A stretch of DNA of 64,000 nucleotides, from contig OZ029922.1 of the NCBI GenBank assembly GCA_964023275.1, forward strand, positions 3,161,034-3,225,033. Reading direction: 5' to 3'. The first letter of the stretch is position 1; each line of letters starts with the position of its first letter. This DNA comes from Norana najaformis. Lineage: Eukaryota > Annelida > Clitellata > Crassiclitellata > Hormogastridae. Positions 22,765 through 33,839 of this stretch are shown here, piece by piece. A program made the translations under genes and the position numbers. The notes under the pieces are model-generated. The model was not told the origin of the DNA. It saw nothing but the letters and a program-made list of their open reading frames with translations, and made no database searches.

Positions 22765-25700
22765 TCACCAGACCTGAAGGCTGCCAGACGTGACTCCGTC
22801 ACGCCACTGTGGGTGGTCGATGATGTTCGCTCGACACATGGGACATGTACGTTCCTGGTTGAACCACTTGGAGATGCACTCCTCACAGAAGATGTGCTAC
22901 AGTGGGAAACAGAACAGTTGACAAGGATTAACTGTAGATCTGTTTAGTTTGAAACGAAAAGATAATGTAACAATATGGTGTAATGTAAGCAGACATTTAT
23001 ATTGCACCACTAAAAGGAACTACTCAGCAGCAGTAATGCGTTATAATGCTGCATTAAAGTAAGTAATGCATCTGTTAACAACCCACGATTAAGACATGTT
23101 ATTAAGAAGCTCATTACAAATTACATTATGTAATTACAAGCTGCGTTATGTTGAGGTAATTTCCTAAAGCCAAACTAAATTTGTGATCCATGTTCCTGAC
23201 TGAATTATAGAAGAATTCAGCTGATAAAAAGCATACAGTATTCAAGTCTAACAGAAATATAAAATGAAAGGAGTAAGCGTTAAGTGAAAAGGCTTGGATA
23301 GATAAAAACCAAAACATATTAGCAAAAGGGTATATGAACCCTCAGATATTTAGCTTATCATAATGCACTGCTAATTGAAAAGATTAGAAAAAGTGCTAAT
23401 TGTAAAGGTTAGAAAAGGTGCTAACTGAAAAGGCTGGAAAAGGTGCTAATTGAGAAGGCCAGAGAAGGTGTTAAGCCGTCATTACAGTTTTGCTGTATAG
23501 TAAAACATAACAGCCTGACTAAAGGTAAAGCCCTGACAATGCTTGCACTTACCTTGCAGCTCAAAATTACTGGATCTTGGAATTTATCTAGACACATTGG
23601 ACATGAGTTATCGTACGACTGTAACTGCGTCTGATTTGGCATGTTGCCGTAACTCTAAAACCACAGAACAGCACAACTTTATTTACTTATAATTACTTTC
23701 TTATGTTTGCAAAGCACCTACATAAAGAAATCAGTTGCACAGAAGATAAAACAAAGTGCTCTGGTTGGTGACAGGAAAGAATGATGATGATGATGATGAT
23801 GATGATGAAAACATAAAACTTTGAAACATGACAGGAACCTCACAGTTAAGTAAATCTTATCATCATTCAGAAAATCTTATCAGCATTTCTAATTATGTTA
23901 TATTTGGAAGGTATTGTCCATTAAACAAATACCTGGGAAATGAACAATAACTGGGAAATAAATAACTACTAGGAAAAAACAATCACTGGGGAAAAAAACA
24001 ATCACTGGGGAATAAATAATCAGTGGGAAATAAACAATCACTGGGAAATAGACCATTGGTAGTTAAACAGTAACTGGGAAATAAATAACTACTAGGAAAT
24101 AAACAATCACTGGGAAATAGACCATTGGTAGTTAAACAGTAACTGGGAAATAAATAACTACTAGGAAATAAACAATCACTGGGAAATAGCAATAAGAAGG
24201 AAATAAAGAAAAGGACATCCCAGTACTTATGCTATTGAACTTACCAAATCTGCCGTAAATTTTCCTAGACCTTTCCTTAATTCCCTGAACCTCCCAAGAA
24301 GATCAGCACCCTGCAAAGAAAATGCATCGTGTTGGCTTTCAATTCACTTGCAAGGTTGCTTCAAATTATTGCATTATCGTGCAGCAACAGTGTTGTGCGT
24401 GGATCTGAATATGTGACTGCCTAAGAAAATCCTCACAAAATTGAAAAAAATTGAAAATTGGCTCAGTATTACTTTGGATTCAACTGAAAGTGCTGAATGT
24501 TTTGGTGAACACTGCATGTTTCTATTGTAAACAGAAAAAAAGTTACCACTACTCAATGTGTACATCTACGTGCAAAAGTTCCTAAAAATTGCAATATAAC
24601 CTAAAAGTTAGATGCTTGGTGTAAATTACAAAATTTAGGCAGAGATCAAGCACACAACCACACACACACATTTAAAACCATTTAAGAAAACAATCAAGAG
24701 AACTTCTCTGTACCTTACACACTATGTACAAAACGAGAACCAGGATCGAAAACCATTTGCCTCCGTGTGAGTCGTCCTTCAGGAAAAACACCCACGGCAT
24801 TATGGGTACAAGACTACGGTAGAACTGGCTCAAGATCTCCACCAACAAGTAAAACTTTCCCTGAAAATCAAAACATAACATAAGATGACAAACTGTAACA
24901 TAACACAATACATCATTGCAAAATATAACCTATAGTATAACATAACTAGTGCCTTTAAAGTGGTTCAGAAGACTTTAGTCCGTGTCTAAGAATAGATGAT
25001 GAGAAATTCTGAATTACTTTTTCCAAATACCCTGCACTCTTGCTTTAACACAGGATTTGGATCCAAGGCAAGTACCCCATTATGGTTATATCGATGCTTT
25101 ATGGCTTTATACCATTGAATACTGGTAAGTCTTAAATTGGGACCAAAATGATGTAACAGACTGAGCAGAACGAACAGATGCAGAACGATCAGGTAAGGCA
25201 AGATCAGGTAAAGTGAGTTAAGTTTGACAGCATAAGGTAAGGGCAGGTTTGTCTTCTACCTTTTTCCGGAAAGGCAGAACTTGTCTTGGCATGGCGGTTA
25301 TCAGAGCCTTGAGCAAGATGGTCAGATACTTGATGATGAAATCCGTTGTTCCAACAACCCAGAGTAGATTCCACAAAGTCATGTCCCCGACTTCGGGAAT
25401 GCAAAAGTAAAGGCTGTACAGAAACAGAAAAACAGAACAAGAAACTCAGAAAACATGCACAAAAACATTACCAATCTTGGGAAAACAAAATACGCTTCTG
25501 TTGGGAAATTTTACAAAAACACGCTGATTTTCAGACTTAACATCTGTAAACTTAAGCACACTGCTACTATTGTAAAAAAAGGTATAGATAGCACACTTAT
25601 TTGCACACCTTTACAGAAACTTCTCAGAAGTAAGGTCCCAGACTTCATGAGCTGCAATAGCTTCCCAGCATCTATTCATGAGATCGAGACTTTTCACAGT

Positions 25701-28431
25701 TTCAAAAACGCCAGAAATTGCATTTATTCCTTAACTCTATTGGGACCTGTGCATACCACTGACAAGGTCATGCACCACAAAAGTAGCTCAGTACATAAGC
25801 TGTCATTTTTCATTTTTTACAATCACATTTACAATCCATCAGATGCTACAGACACCTCAAAAGCTGCTAAAGCCACTGCAGGCATTTAAATAAGTCATCA
25901 TCATTATTATACCTTCTGTACAACTTCTGGTCATCAAAGACATAATAGACGAAGAGAATATTAGCGGCAAGGAATCCTACTATCCAAACGAGGTTGCCCA
26001 TGTAGTCAAGGCTGTTATGCACATCCTAAGACAGATGGAAACAAACAATGAACTTTAAGACAGTCATTTTTATAATTTAGTTACTAAATTATGACATACC
26101 CATTTCAAGAGCAGTTCTTAGAGGCTCAATACAGTTGCACGATCCTTTGACTCAAGCGTAAATATCACAAAGCCATCTGAAAACTTGTTATGCACCACAG
26201 CTTGACTTCTGATCTCCCTGACCCATCGGTTTCAACCAGGCTTCTCCACTGGATTACGATTGCTTACTACAGTTTTACTTGAAGCGACCATCAATTGATG
26301 CCTTTTGCATTTATGATAATGGTGCTACAGGGGTCATTAGGTTAGATTAAACTAGATTACCATTGTTTGGAGGCTTAATTACAAATTGTCAGTGTAACAT
26401 GATGCACAGTCACCCAACCCCAGACCAAGAGAAAGGCTACAACTTTTAGCCAAGAAGCCTAAGGTGACTATTAAAAGAATATCACGTCAGTTGTACAACG
26501 CAACATTTTAAAAATCCTCAGTTACAACAGATTACAGTACAACAGATTACAGTACAGCAGCTTACACTGCCGAACCCAATTTGCAACACCATGACTACAA
26601 CTTTCCTTTATCCCACCAAGATCTACAACAACATCTAGTGTTTAATCCATCTCGTAAGCAGCATATCCTTTGAAATCAAGAGTAATTCTAAAAAAAATTG
26701 AAAATCTTACTTACTCGTTGCATGATCAGCTTGCGAAGGCTTGAATTGGCATGGAAGAATGTACCATACATGGCAACAAAAATTAGAATTCCTGAAAGAC
26801 ATAAGAATTAGGAAGACATAGAAAAATAATTTTAAAATAAACAAAACACTGTCGTATTTTATACCAAAAAGATGAGATAATTACATCTACAGGAATTATT
26901 CTACACCAAACTGCTCGGTATGACAGATAATTAGCTGGAAAACAAGTGTAAAATTCTATAATATAGAAAATACCATCTACAAGATAGCAATCCGAACCCA
27001 ATTTGCGATACCATGACTACAACTTTCAGTAATCCCACCAAGATCTAGGGCAACATTTAGTGTTTAATCTATCTTGTAGGCAGTTGTACTCTTATATAAA
27101 CTCTGAAAGCAATGTATGGAAATTAATCTATGTAATATTTACTAATTACTATATCAGGTTTAGTTTTTAACAAATCCACTCATCTTACCTAACCTAATTT
27201 TAATTAATTAATTTTATTTTAATAAATTACTAATTTATGATGTTTTCATATTTAAAAATCCCCTCCATCTTACCTAACCTAATTTTAATTTATTAATCTA
27301 ATTTTAATTAATTGCTAATTCATGATGTTTTTGTACTTAAAAAATTCACTTCTTACCCAGCCTATGATCATACATAATCTTTGCAAAAACGAGGATAATA
27401 AACGGCAGAGTTCCTTCAAGCAGCTTGATCAAGTCCTTCACAGATGACAGCGACCCGGGATGGGGAGGTTCTGGGCTAGCACCTGCTTCAGTGGGAACTG
27501 GTCCAGAGGCTGGCTGACCAAGGATTGCTGCTCCAAGACCACTGGCACCACCTCCACTGCCAGGATTTTCAACATTAATCACAAAGGGCTGCAATAAAAC
27601 ATGCTACAGATTAGTACTGAGTTTGCTCAAAGCTGATTAATACTTAATTTAATTAAAGCTGTCTGCTGGCCTGACTCTCGGATCTTGACTTGGAACTGAA
27701 CCCTTCCTGCCTGTCAATTTTGTTTTGACCAAGCACCTGTGAATATGCTGGTTCCTGTGACTTAGCTTTCATTGGGAGCTGTAGAAATCTTCAGCTTATG
27801 ATTACAAAAGCCTATTTCTGTTTGTTAGATTACAGGGTGGTCCCGTTTATGTGCGAACCTGCTTAACGCGCCTTTATGACATGGCTTCCAACTATAACTA
27901 TTCAACATGCAAGATGCGTACAATCAATGAAAGACTGCACAGCTATAAATTGTTTCCAGGTGCAAGTTTGGGCCCCTTTTGTAAGTATCATCATAATAAT
28001 TGCAAAATTAATAATAAGATTCATAAGAATAAAAATAACATATAACATCCAAGACATTGCCAATATGCAGTCAAGAGATGTGCAATAAAAGATCTCAGGA
28101 AACAATGTCACCTGCAATGACTTACCTGAGCACCATCCATCACTGCAGCGGCAAGAGGCACCGGAATCTGAAACTGCATGTTGACTCGAGAGACTCCTGC
28201 AGGCTGGCCAAATGCAGGATGGCCATGGTTCTGGCCATTTATGTGGCTGTGGCCATGGCCAGATGCATGACTGTGTCCTCGAACAGCACTTAAAGCCGCC
28301 GGCGTGAATTGTGGCAATAAACTTGGAGGTCTTGAATTCCTGTTAAGATCATTCAAAGTCTCAGGTGCTGACGTCATCCCTTGTGACTCTGTTGTTGAAA
28401 ATAAGTTGTTTCGAACTGGACGATTCCACAT
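22765..28431 (-). CDS. RNFT: RNFT-type RING finger transmembrane E3 ligase (9 exons)
   Basis: Exons 5' to 3' on the minus strand: 28431-28126, 27588-27357, 26791-26715, 26025-25913, 25413-25260, 24860-24714, 24310-24245, 23654-23553, 22896-22765. All have AG/GT borders, join in one frame and total 442 residues, the size of vertebrate RNFT1/RNFT2. The N-terminus is cytosol-type and His/Gly-rich (HSHASGHGHSH). Hydrophobic helices follow (LPFIILVFAKIMY, GILIFVAMYGTF, LVWIVGFLAANILFVYYV, LLWVVGTTDFIIKYLTILL, WFSILVLVLYIVC). A C-terminal RING is split over the last two exons (CPMC...SCK / HIFCEECISKW, then RTCPMC). The family are membrane E3 ubiquitin ligases; RNFT1 is linked to ER-associated degradation. 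All RING ligands appear present. The reading frame stays open above the chosen Met to a possible acceptor (TTTTAG) just upstream, so an additional upstream exon is possible. Confidence 0.94.
23782..23808. repeat. (GAT)n microsatellite
   Basis: Perfect GAT/ATG triplet run in the RNFT intron between the exons encoding KFTADL and the first RING half. Confidence 0.85.
23935..24200. repeat. nested minisatellite in RNFT intron
   Basis: Short units of about 19-20 bp (AATAAACAATCACTGGGAA and variants with CTACTAGG) are organised into a higher-order unit of about 75 bp that includes 'GACCATTGGTAGTTAAACAG'. The minus-strand Leu-Phe-Pro-Ser ORF is its translation. Confidence 0.85.
25590..25775 (+). mobile_element. 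LINE RT C-terminal remnant
   Basis: Plus-strand reading contains SFPASIHEIETFHSFKNA, the typical 'lPxxIrxidsfdtFKxxLK' ending of CR1/L2-like ORF2. It lies inside the RNFT intron between the exons at 25,413 and 25,913, antisense to the gene. Confidence 0.55.
26160..26365 (+). mobile_element. LINE 3' end fragment
   Basis: Reads 'GAAGCGACCATCAATTGATG' then 'CATTTATGATAATGGTGCTA' and ends in ATTAGGTTAGATTAAACTAG, the complement of the TATAGCGCC tail with its ATTAG-type terminal repeats. It is in an RNFT intron, opposite to the gene. Confidence 0.65.
26571..26661. repeat. direct repeat copy A flanking RNFT exon 3
   Basis: About 90 bp starting 'CGAACCCAATTTGCAACACC', with 'CCCACCAAGATCTA' and 'TAGTGTTTAATC'. 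Copy B is at 26,993-27,083. The pair brackets the RNFT exon at 26,715-26,791. Confidence 0.8.
26993..27083. repeat. direct repeat copy B flanking RNFT exon 3
   Basis: Second copy of the 90-bp direct repeat (see 26,571), about 85-90% identical by eye, same orientation. Confidence 0.8.
27176..27357. repeat. tandem duplication including RNFT exon-2 splice donor
   Basis: Two AT-rich copies of about 89 bp lie immediately downstream, on the gene strand, of the RNFT exon ending at 27,357. On the minus strand each carries an AGGTAAGAT-type sequence, so the true donor (GGTAAGAAG) is followed by two decoys near 27,278 and 27,189. Confidence 0.7.
27655..27815 (+). mobile_element. LINE 3' end fragment (TCTCGAGATTACG family)
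   Basis: Shares 'GGATCTTGACTTGGAACTGA', 'TATGCTGGTTCCTGTGAC' and 'GAGCTGTAGAAATCT' with the copies at 21,690, 28,540 and 31,545. It is in the first RNFT intron. Confidence 0.65.
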
Positions 28432-28539
28432 ACCCCAAGTAGGACGAGACTAAAACATCACCATTTGCACCAGACTCCAATCATAATTATGACAATTATC
28501 TTATCCATCAGATGAACTCACCAACACTTCACCTCTTGC

Positions 28540-28815
28540 AATTTCTGCACAGGTCTTTCACAGGTCTCAAAACTGAAAACAATCCTCTTCCACAAATCCT
28601 ATCCTGATTCTTCCTCTTCTCCCTAATCTCACTTTCCAGTTCAATTCCAAACAACAGTCTGCCTGCCGATTGTCTGCCTGCCTGACTCTTGACCTGGAAC
28701 CGAACCCTTCCAGCCTATCGATTTTGTTTTAACTGAGCGCCTGTGAATAAGCTGGTTCCCGCGACTTAGCTTTTGTTGGGCGCTGTAGAAGTCTCGAGTT
28801 TACGATTTTGATTTT
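28540..28815 (+). mobile_element. longer LINE 3' end fragment
   Basis: A longer family member: the upstream part, 'CCACAAATCCTATCCTGATT' and CT-rich codons, matches the RT C-terminus (LLFQKSYPDSSSS) seen in the 29.5-kb copy. The common tail with 'GAGCGCCTGTGAATAAGCTG' follows. Confidence 0.65.
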
Positions 28816-29365
28816 ACGATTTCTTCGTATCGGATCAACCCACCCTCTGCCTCGATTCAGGTGTGCCGTCGATCGATCCCTTGTAAATGAGATAATTGGT
28901 GTTGTAGCTAAGACGGTCTGTCACTTACAGCATCAACAAGGTGTCAACATAGTAACTATTATGAAATACAGGCCAGGTTCACTTCCTTTTGGTCAAAAGC
29001 AGGACTACATTTAGATCTTCAAATTCGATCAGTCCAGGTAAAAATCTGCCAGCCGATCGATGAGTTCTGTGCATCAAACGTGTCTTTAAAATAAAAATAA
29101 GTTATAAATTTAAATATGCTTAATATAATAAAACAGAAATCCTTAAAACTACCAACTTTCGAAACATCATACTTGTGTGCAATGTTTTCGTTTACTGGTT
29201 CAATGCTTAGTGCTTAGTTACTTGTACACTGTGCTTAGTTTAATACTCACATTTACAAGCCAAACTCTGTAAGCGCTTGATGCATTCTGCCACATGCTGA
29301 CCAATCGCTTAGCCGTGTAAGCATTTGCTGCTGAATAGCTTGAATCAAGGATTATATATGTACAA
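28816..29365. other. intergenic, upstream of RNFT
   Basis: No gene recognised. It contains a short, partly conserved tail on the left and otherwise AT-rich sequence. The RNFT promoter or 5' UTR exon could lie in or near this interval, but no clear site is visible. Confidence 0.3.
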
Positions 29366-29374
29366 GAAGTCGAA

Positions 29375-29705
29375 GTAATCGTAATCGTAATCTCGAGATT
29401 TCTACAGCGCTCAACGAAAGCTAAGTCGCGGGAACCAGCTTATTCACAGGCGCTCAGTCAAAACAAAATCGATAGGCAAAAGGGTCAAGATCCAGGAGTC
29501 AGGCAGTCAGACAGTCGGACGGCTACGGTGGATGCTGTTTGAAATTGAAGCGAGAAGAGAGATAAGGGGAAGAGGAAGAATCAGGATAAGATTTCTGGAA
29601 AAGAAGTGTTTTCAGTCTTGAGTGAAAGACCTGCGCAGAAACCGAAAGAGGTGAAGTGTTGGTGAGTTCGTATGATTGACCAGACAACTGTCGCAGTTGT
29701 GTATC
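29375..29705 (-). mobile_element. LINE 3' end fragment with RT C-terminus
   Basis: Reverse-oriented copy: a (GTAATC)n run, then 'TCTCGAGATTTCTACAGCGC', then a minus-strand reading ending in RLKTLLFQKSYPDSSSS, the conserved end of CR1/L2-type ORF2. It shows that the dispersed tail is a LINE 3' UTR. Confidence 0.75.
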
Positions 29706-29724
29706 TCGGACACACACGATAATC

Positions 29725-30135
29725 TTAATCTAATCTTGAAACTTGTGGCGCCATTGTATTAGTGCACTGGCATCGATCGATGGCACTCCAAAACGAATTC
29801 TCAATCCAGTTCAAAGGGTGAGTCTGATGAGACAGAAAGGCAGACGTCGTTGAACCTAACAGTGGAGGATTAGCATGCTTAAACAATATAATCTATGGTC
29901 TAATTACTTCTATAGCGCCACTATTGTAATTATTATTTTTGCATTTATTAAACGCCACTATATAATTACTAAGCATCAATCGATAGTGCTGAGCAAATGC
30001 GAATGAAACACATACTATGACAAGAGCCAAGGCTATTAATATGAGGAAAAGGTGCCCAAAGGCTCACGGTCCCTAAACAGTAACCAATTCAGAGAAGGAT
30101 CAAACCCAAACTCTCCACGTTACAAGACAAGCATT
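29725..30135 (-). mobile_element. two LINE tails plus tRNA-like fragment
   Basis: TATAGCGCC-family tails at 29,725-29,860 ('GGCGCCATTGTATTAGTGCA') and 29,895-30,000 ('CTTCTATAGCGCCACTATTG'). A minus-strand tRNA-like block follows near 30,075-30,135 (TAGCTGATTGGTTAG and GGGTTTGATCC). Confidence 0.6.
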
Positions 30136-30399
30136 CTAACCAATCAGCTAGCAGACGGCTGTGCCGTGTTCACTATATTATAATGCTCAAGGCATCAGTC
30201 AGTGGTCACTGCTAAAAAAACCTATATGCAAACCGCATTCCAGGGTGAAGATGGAGATCAAAGAAGACACGGGAAGAGTCAACGGAGGAAACACGTCCAG
30301 TTTTATGACATAAGAAAGTTTGCAAAGCTTGGGTCGTTATTGGTCAAACTTGATTTAACTCAAAAATTGCCAGCACTCAGCATAGATGTAGTCAACTTG

Positions 30400-30640
30400 C
30401 AAGCATTTCAGGACTTCCCTTCTGTTACATTCCTATTCCACAGATCCTATCCTGATTCCCCTTCGTCCTCTTATCCCTCTTTCCACTCCAATCCCAAACA
30501 TCACACACCATAGCTGACTCTTGGATCTTGACCTCAAACCAAACACTTTTGCCTATCAATTTTGTTTTAACTGAGAATAAGCTGGTCTCCGTTACATGGC
30601 TTTCGTTAGGCGCTGTAGAAATCTCGGGAGTATGATTACG
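30400..30640 (+). mobile_element. LINE 3' end fragment (TCTCGAGATTACG family)
   Basis: Encodes a degraded FLFHRSYPDSPSSSYPSF, equivalent to the FQKSYPDSSSS motif at 29.5 kb, then the common tail ('GCCTATCAATTTTGTTTTAA', 'CTGTAGAAATCTCGGG'). Confidence 0.7.
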
Positions 30641-30750
30641 ATATTACATTCATTGCAAAGAACGGTCAAAAATGGTTGTAACCTGTTTTCCTCTTATCTC
30701 ACAAACCTAATATCAGAAAACTTTGGAAGATTCTCAGTCAGCTACTCCAT

Positions 30751-31130
30751 ATGAAAACATCATGCCCACTAGCCACAACCTCCTTACTGTCTGCTCTGGC
30801 CAATGCTTTCATTAACCTCCTTGGTGACAAAATGGTTTTTTGTCTCCTCAATTTTTGTCACTCTCAGTTCCTTACTCCTACAACTTACATTTACAATGAA
30901 ATTCAGTCACTTGCTTTCTCTTCTCCTAACAAACAGTGTGTCCTAAATGCAATTCCATCTCAAATTCTCAAAAGCTGCTTGGCTGTGCTTGGTAACAACA
31001 TTTTGACATTAATCAATCTGTCATTCACTTGGATTACCTTCCCATCATATTCACCCAAGCTGAGGAAACCATGTCTGGATGTTGTCAAAATACAGGCCGA
31101 TATCGAACTTGAATTTTATTTTTAAACTTC
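30751..31130 (+). mobile_element. LINE ORF2 internal remnant (pre-RT region)
   Basis: Open 124-codon stretch with SPNKQCVLNAIPSQILKSCL, then an LTLINLSFTWITFPSY segment and KKPCLD-like residues. This is the segment just before RT motif 0 in CR1/L2-type LINEs and aligns by eye with SLLDTIPSSYLKQCFDVLDP of the 36-kb element. The region that should read NYRPISNLNF is degraded. It is a fossil fragment, not a host gene. Confidence 0.7.
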
Positions 31131-32207
31131 TTGGGCATTTGATAAATGGAAATACTGTAATACACAAAAGTATGGTCAATACACTGAGATTATAATTAGT
31201 TCATGCTTTTGATCAACAGGGAATGTTTCTAGTAACTGTATATTACCAAACAGTTAAAACTAGCATTCTGGAAAAATGTACAAGTCTTGGAAAACACAGA
31301 CCATAACAAGAAACAAGAGCCAAGGCTATTAATATGAGGAAAAGATGCAGCATGCAGTTGTCACGAAAGATGAACAAATTCAGTCACTGTGTAAATATAA
31401 AAATAGCTATAGTTACTTTATTGCATTACTGCAGTCATACTCCTGTATACTAAACCAGATTAATCCAATGGAATTTGTTTGTATGTTTCACCATTGGAAT
31501 TATTTCTATTGTTAAACATCAGTGTTCGGTATTACTGTTAAAGTAATCATGCTGTCTCTCTGCCTGACTTTTGGATCTTGACCTGGAACTGAATCCTTTT
31601 GCCTATCGATTTTGCTTTGACTGATTGCCTGTGAACAAGCTGGTCCCTATGACGTGGCTTTTGCTGGGCGCTGTAAAACTTCTCGGGATTACGATTAATA
31701 TTATTTGCTAAAAGCCTCTTTCAACATGGCTTCTCAAAGGCATGGTCCTAAGCCTGATACATATTTTAGCTGAAGTGCAAGCACAACAACAGCAATCCTT
31801 ATAGCTCATTTTTTAAAAGGTGAACCCCAAACATAGATGTGAAAGGCAAACACATAACATGTCTGCCACATCCAGTGTTGCATGCAATGTCCAATGTCAG
31901 ATGTGGACAACTGTCTTGCATTGATAAGATTACCTACATACACTATCGAGTGTAAGATGTTAAACAAGAAAATACATAAGTATAAACATATTTGCAAGGG
32001 CTACTTAGGTTACAAATAGTTATAATAATACAGTTATCTTCATATCTGCAAGGGTTACTTAGGTTAATAGTTAGAGTCAGGATAGACATGATCAAAATGA
32101 CTGCTACATAAATGTATAAGTAGATGAATTAATGATTAATCAAAGAAACTTTGGTGATAAACTTCATAAGTTTTGTCTGGAAAATGTGATTAAATGTGTA
32201 GTCCAAG
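31131..32207. other. intergenic with LINE tail at 31,545-31,690
   Basis: Contains a sixth TCTCGAGATTACG-family tail (31,545-31,690: 'GCCTATCGATTTTGCTTTGA', 'GGGCGCTGTAAAACTTCTCG'). The rest is AT-rich sequence with no gene recognised. It includes the presumed 3' UTR of the tautomerase gene on its right side. Confidence 0.5.
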
Positions 32208-33831
32208 TCATTTCAGGCTTTTGTAAATCAAGTGTCCGGCATCTTCAGGCTGCAGTGGGTGAAGCAAGAGTACAATTCTAAAAACAAAAACATTTTACAT
32301 TAACTATGTAACTAATTAATTAATCTTTTAATTAATTAAACTTTTACTACTGCTATTGAGTAAATTTGCATTTGAAGTACTTCTACAAACTCGCAAAAGC
32401 ATTTCTATTAGAATTCTTTTAATACTATGGCCACCAAAAACATTTTCAAAAGCTGACGGATATAGACAAAGTTATGATAAATATAAATGTACATGTTTTC
32501 CTATAGCGACTGTATAGCTTCGACCCTACTCATTTTTCAACGAATTTATCAGATGCACCATCGCTGCCCGTTCGAATGGGTGTCACACCATTTAAGGCCC
32601 CTGTGTACAGGCCATGCTACCCCGAGATTTAAATCTCTGAAATATTGCCACTATGGGTATGCAAAACGGCATCCTCATATGCACAAAGGCTTCTTGATGT
32701 ACACTTTAACCAGTATATAGCTAACCAGGCCAGTGCTAAGTAGTTAACAAAGGCATTCTCATTTTGCAGACTTAACTAAGTTGTCCTTAGGCTTAATCTG
32801 CATAGTTATAGATATGACCATCAGTTCCACTTTCTAGGTCCCAAACTTGTCCTCTCAGATGACAAGGGGACCTCAGAATTTCAGCCACTGTAGGGCAATA
32901 AATCTCAATCCAGCCCTATTGACTGTACCTGTCTTCTGGAATGGTTTTCAGTTCCTTTGTGACATACTCAAAGATGTCCTGTGTGTACTTCTTGTTGCGC
33001 TGAGTGTCAAATACTCCAATGGACCAGATATCTATGACGACTGATGGACCTTCATTTCCGCCTCTGCATACACGAACATTTGTTGCAACTGTAAGAGAGA
33101 TTGTCTGAAAAAAAGACACAGACAGGTAGCACATGAAAAGTACAAGCACAGCAGCTGCATGTAAATGTAATGTACATGTAAATAGAATCTCTGAAATATC
33201 TCAGTGCCTCACAAAGGCCTCGTCAGAGATGCACTTGTCCTCTGGTGCTTTATTAAATCAAGCCCACAAAAGCCAGGGTGTTGGATTAGTTTTAGTGCCA
33301 GGTCAGGATCCTGGGGGGTCAAGACGTCAGATCAAAAAGGCAAGTTACATATACCCCTATTAAACATCAGGTAACTACCTCAACTGGGAAACCACTCTGG
33401 TGGGACTCCTCCACTGCAGGATTTCTCATATACTAAAAATTACCCCCCAAAGTAATACTGCCTGCTGGATTTATAAGGTAAAGGGTGCTTATCCCCTATG
33501 TTCACATTATTCATAAATATGACTCAAAATCCTGAAAACTGTAGAGACTTGCTAGTTTCAGTAGTATTACCTGTTCTGGTTTGACAAGGGATTCTGAAAT
33601 GACTTTGGACAGCCCTTTGAGAAAGTCTTTCGGGACTTGTTCGTCGGTTAAGTTGGTGGTTATCTGACAAACCGGGCGATTACGAACACAGACGATCAAC
33701 GGCTGAGCTACTACGGCCTGGTCTGTAAGCCAACTAGGCTTCCGCCTCACCTCCGGACCCCTTAGCAACTGACCATGACGACCCAGGCCCAGTCTACCTG
33801 CGTTCACAGCTAATCGCCGAACAAAGCTCAT
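32208..33831 (-). CDS. MIF/D-dopachrome tautomerase family protein with N-terminal extension
   Basis: Three exons on the minus strand: 33831-33571, 33104-32929, 32277-32208 (TGA), 168 residues in one frame. Residues from 53 onward match the MIF/D-DT fold (PVCQITTNLT; LVKPEQ with the conserved lysine; NEGPSVVIDIWSIG; RNKKYTQDIFEYVTKEL; RIVLLLHPLQP). Both introns lie at the classical MIF positions (after KPxQ and at the Arg opening the last strand). MIF proteins are small trimeric tautomerases and cytokines whose catalytic base is the N-terminal Pro after Met removal. Here that Pro is residue 53, after an Arg-rich leader (MSFVRRLAVNAGRLGLGRHG) that resembles a mitochondrial presequence. Activity would need cleavage before the Pro. 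The MIF CxxC motif is absent. Secretion, mitochondrial import or a non-enzymatic role are all possible. Confidence 0.88.
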
Positions 33832-33839
33832 GTTGTAAA

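Noticed and set aside
23935-24200. CRISPR-like spaced repeat
   Set aside because: Eukaryotic intron; the 'spacers' are themselves repeated, so it is a nested minisatellite.
25455-25889. 144-codon plus-strand ORF as a gene
   Set aside because: It lies antisense in RNFT introns and contains LINE RT C-terminal residues.
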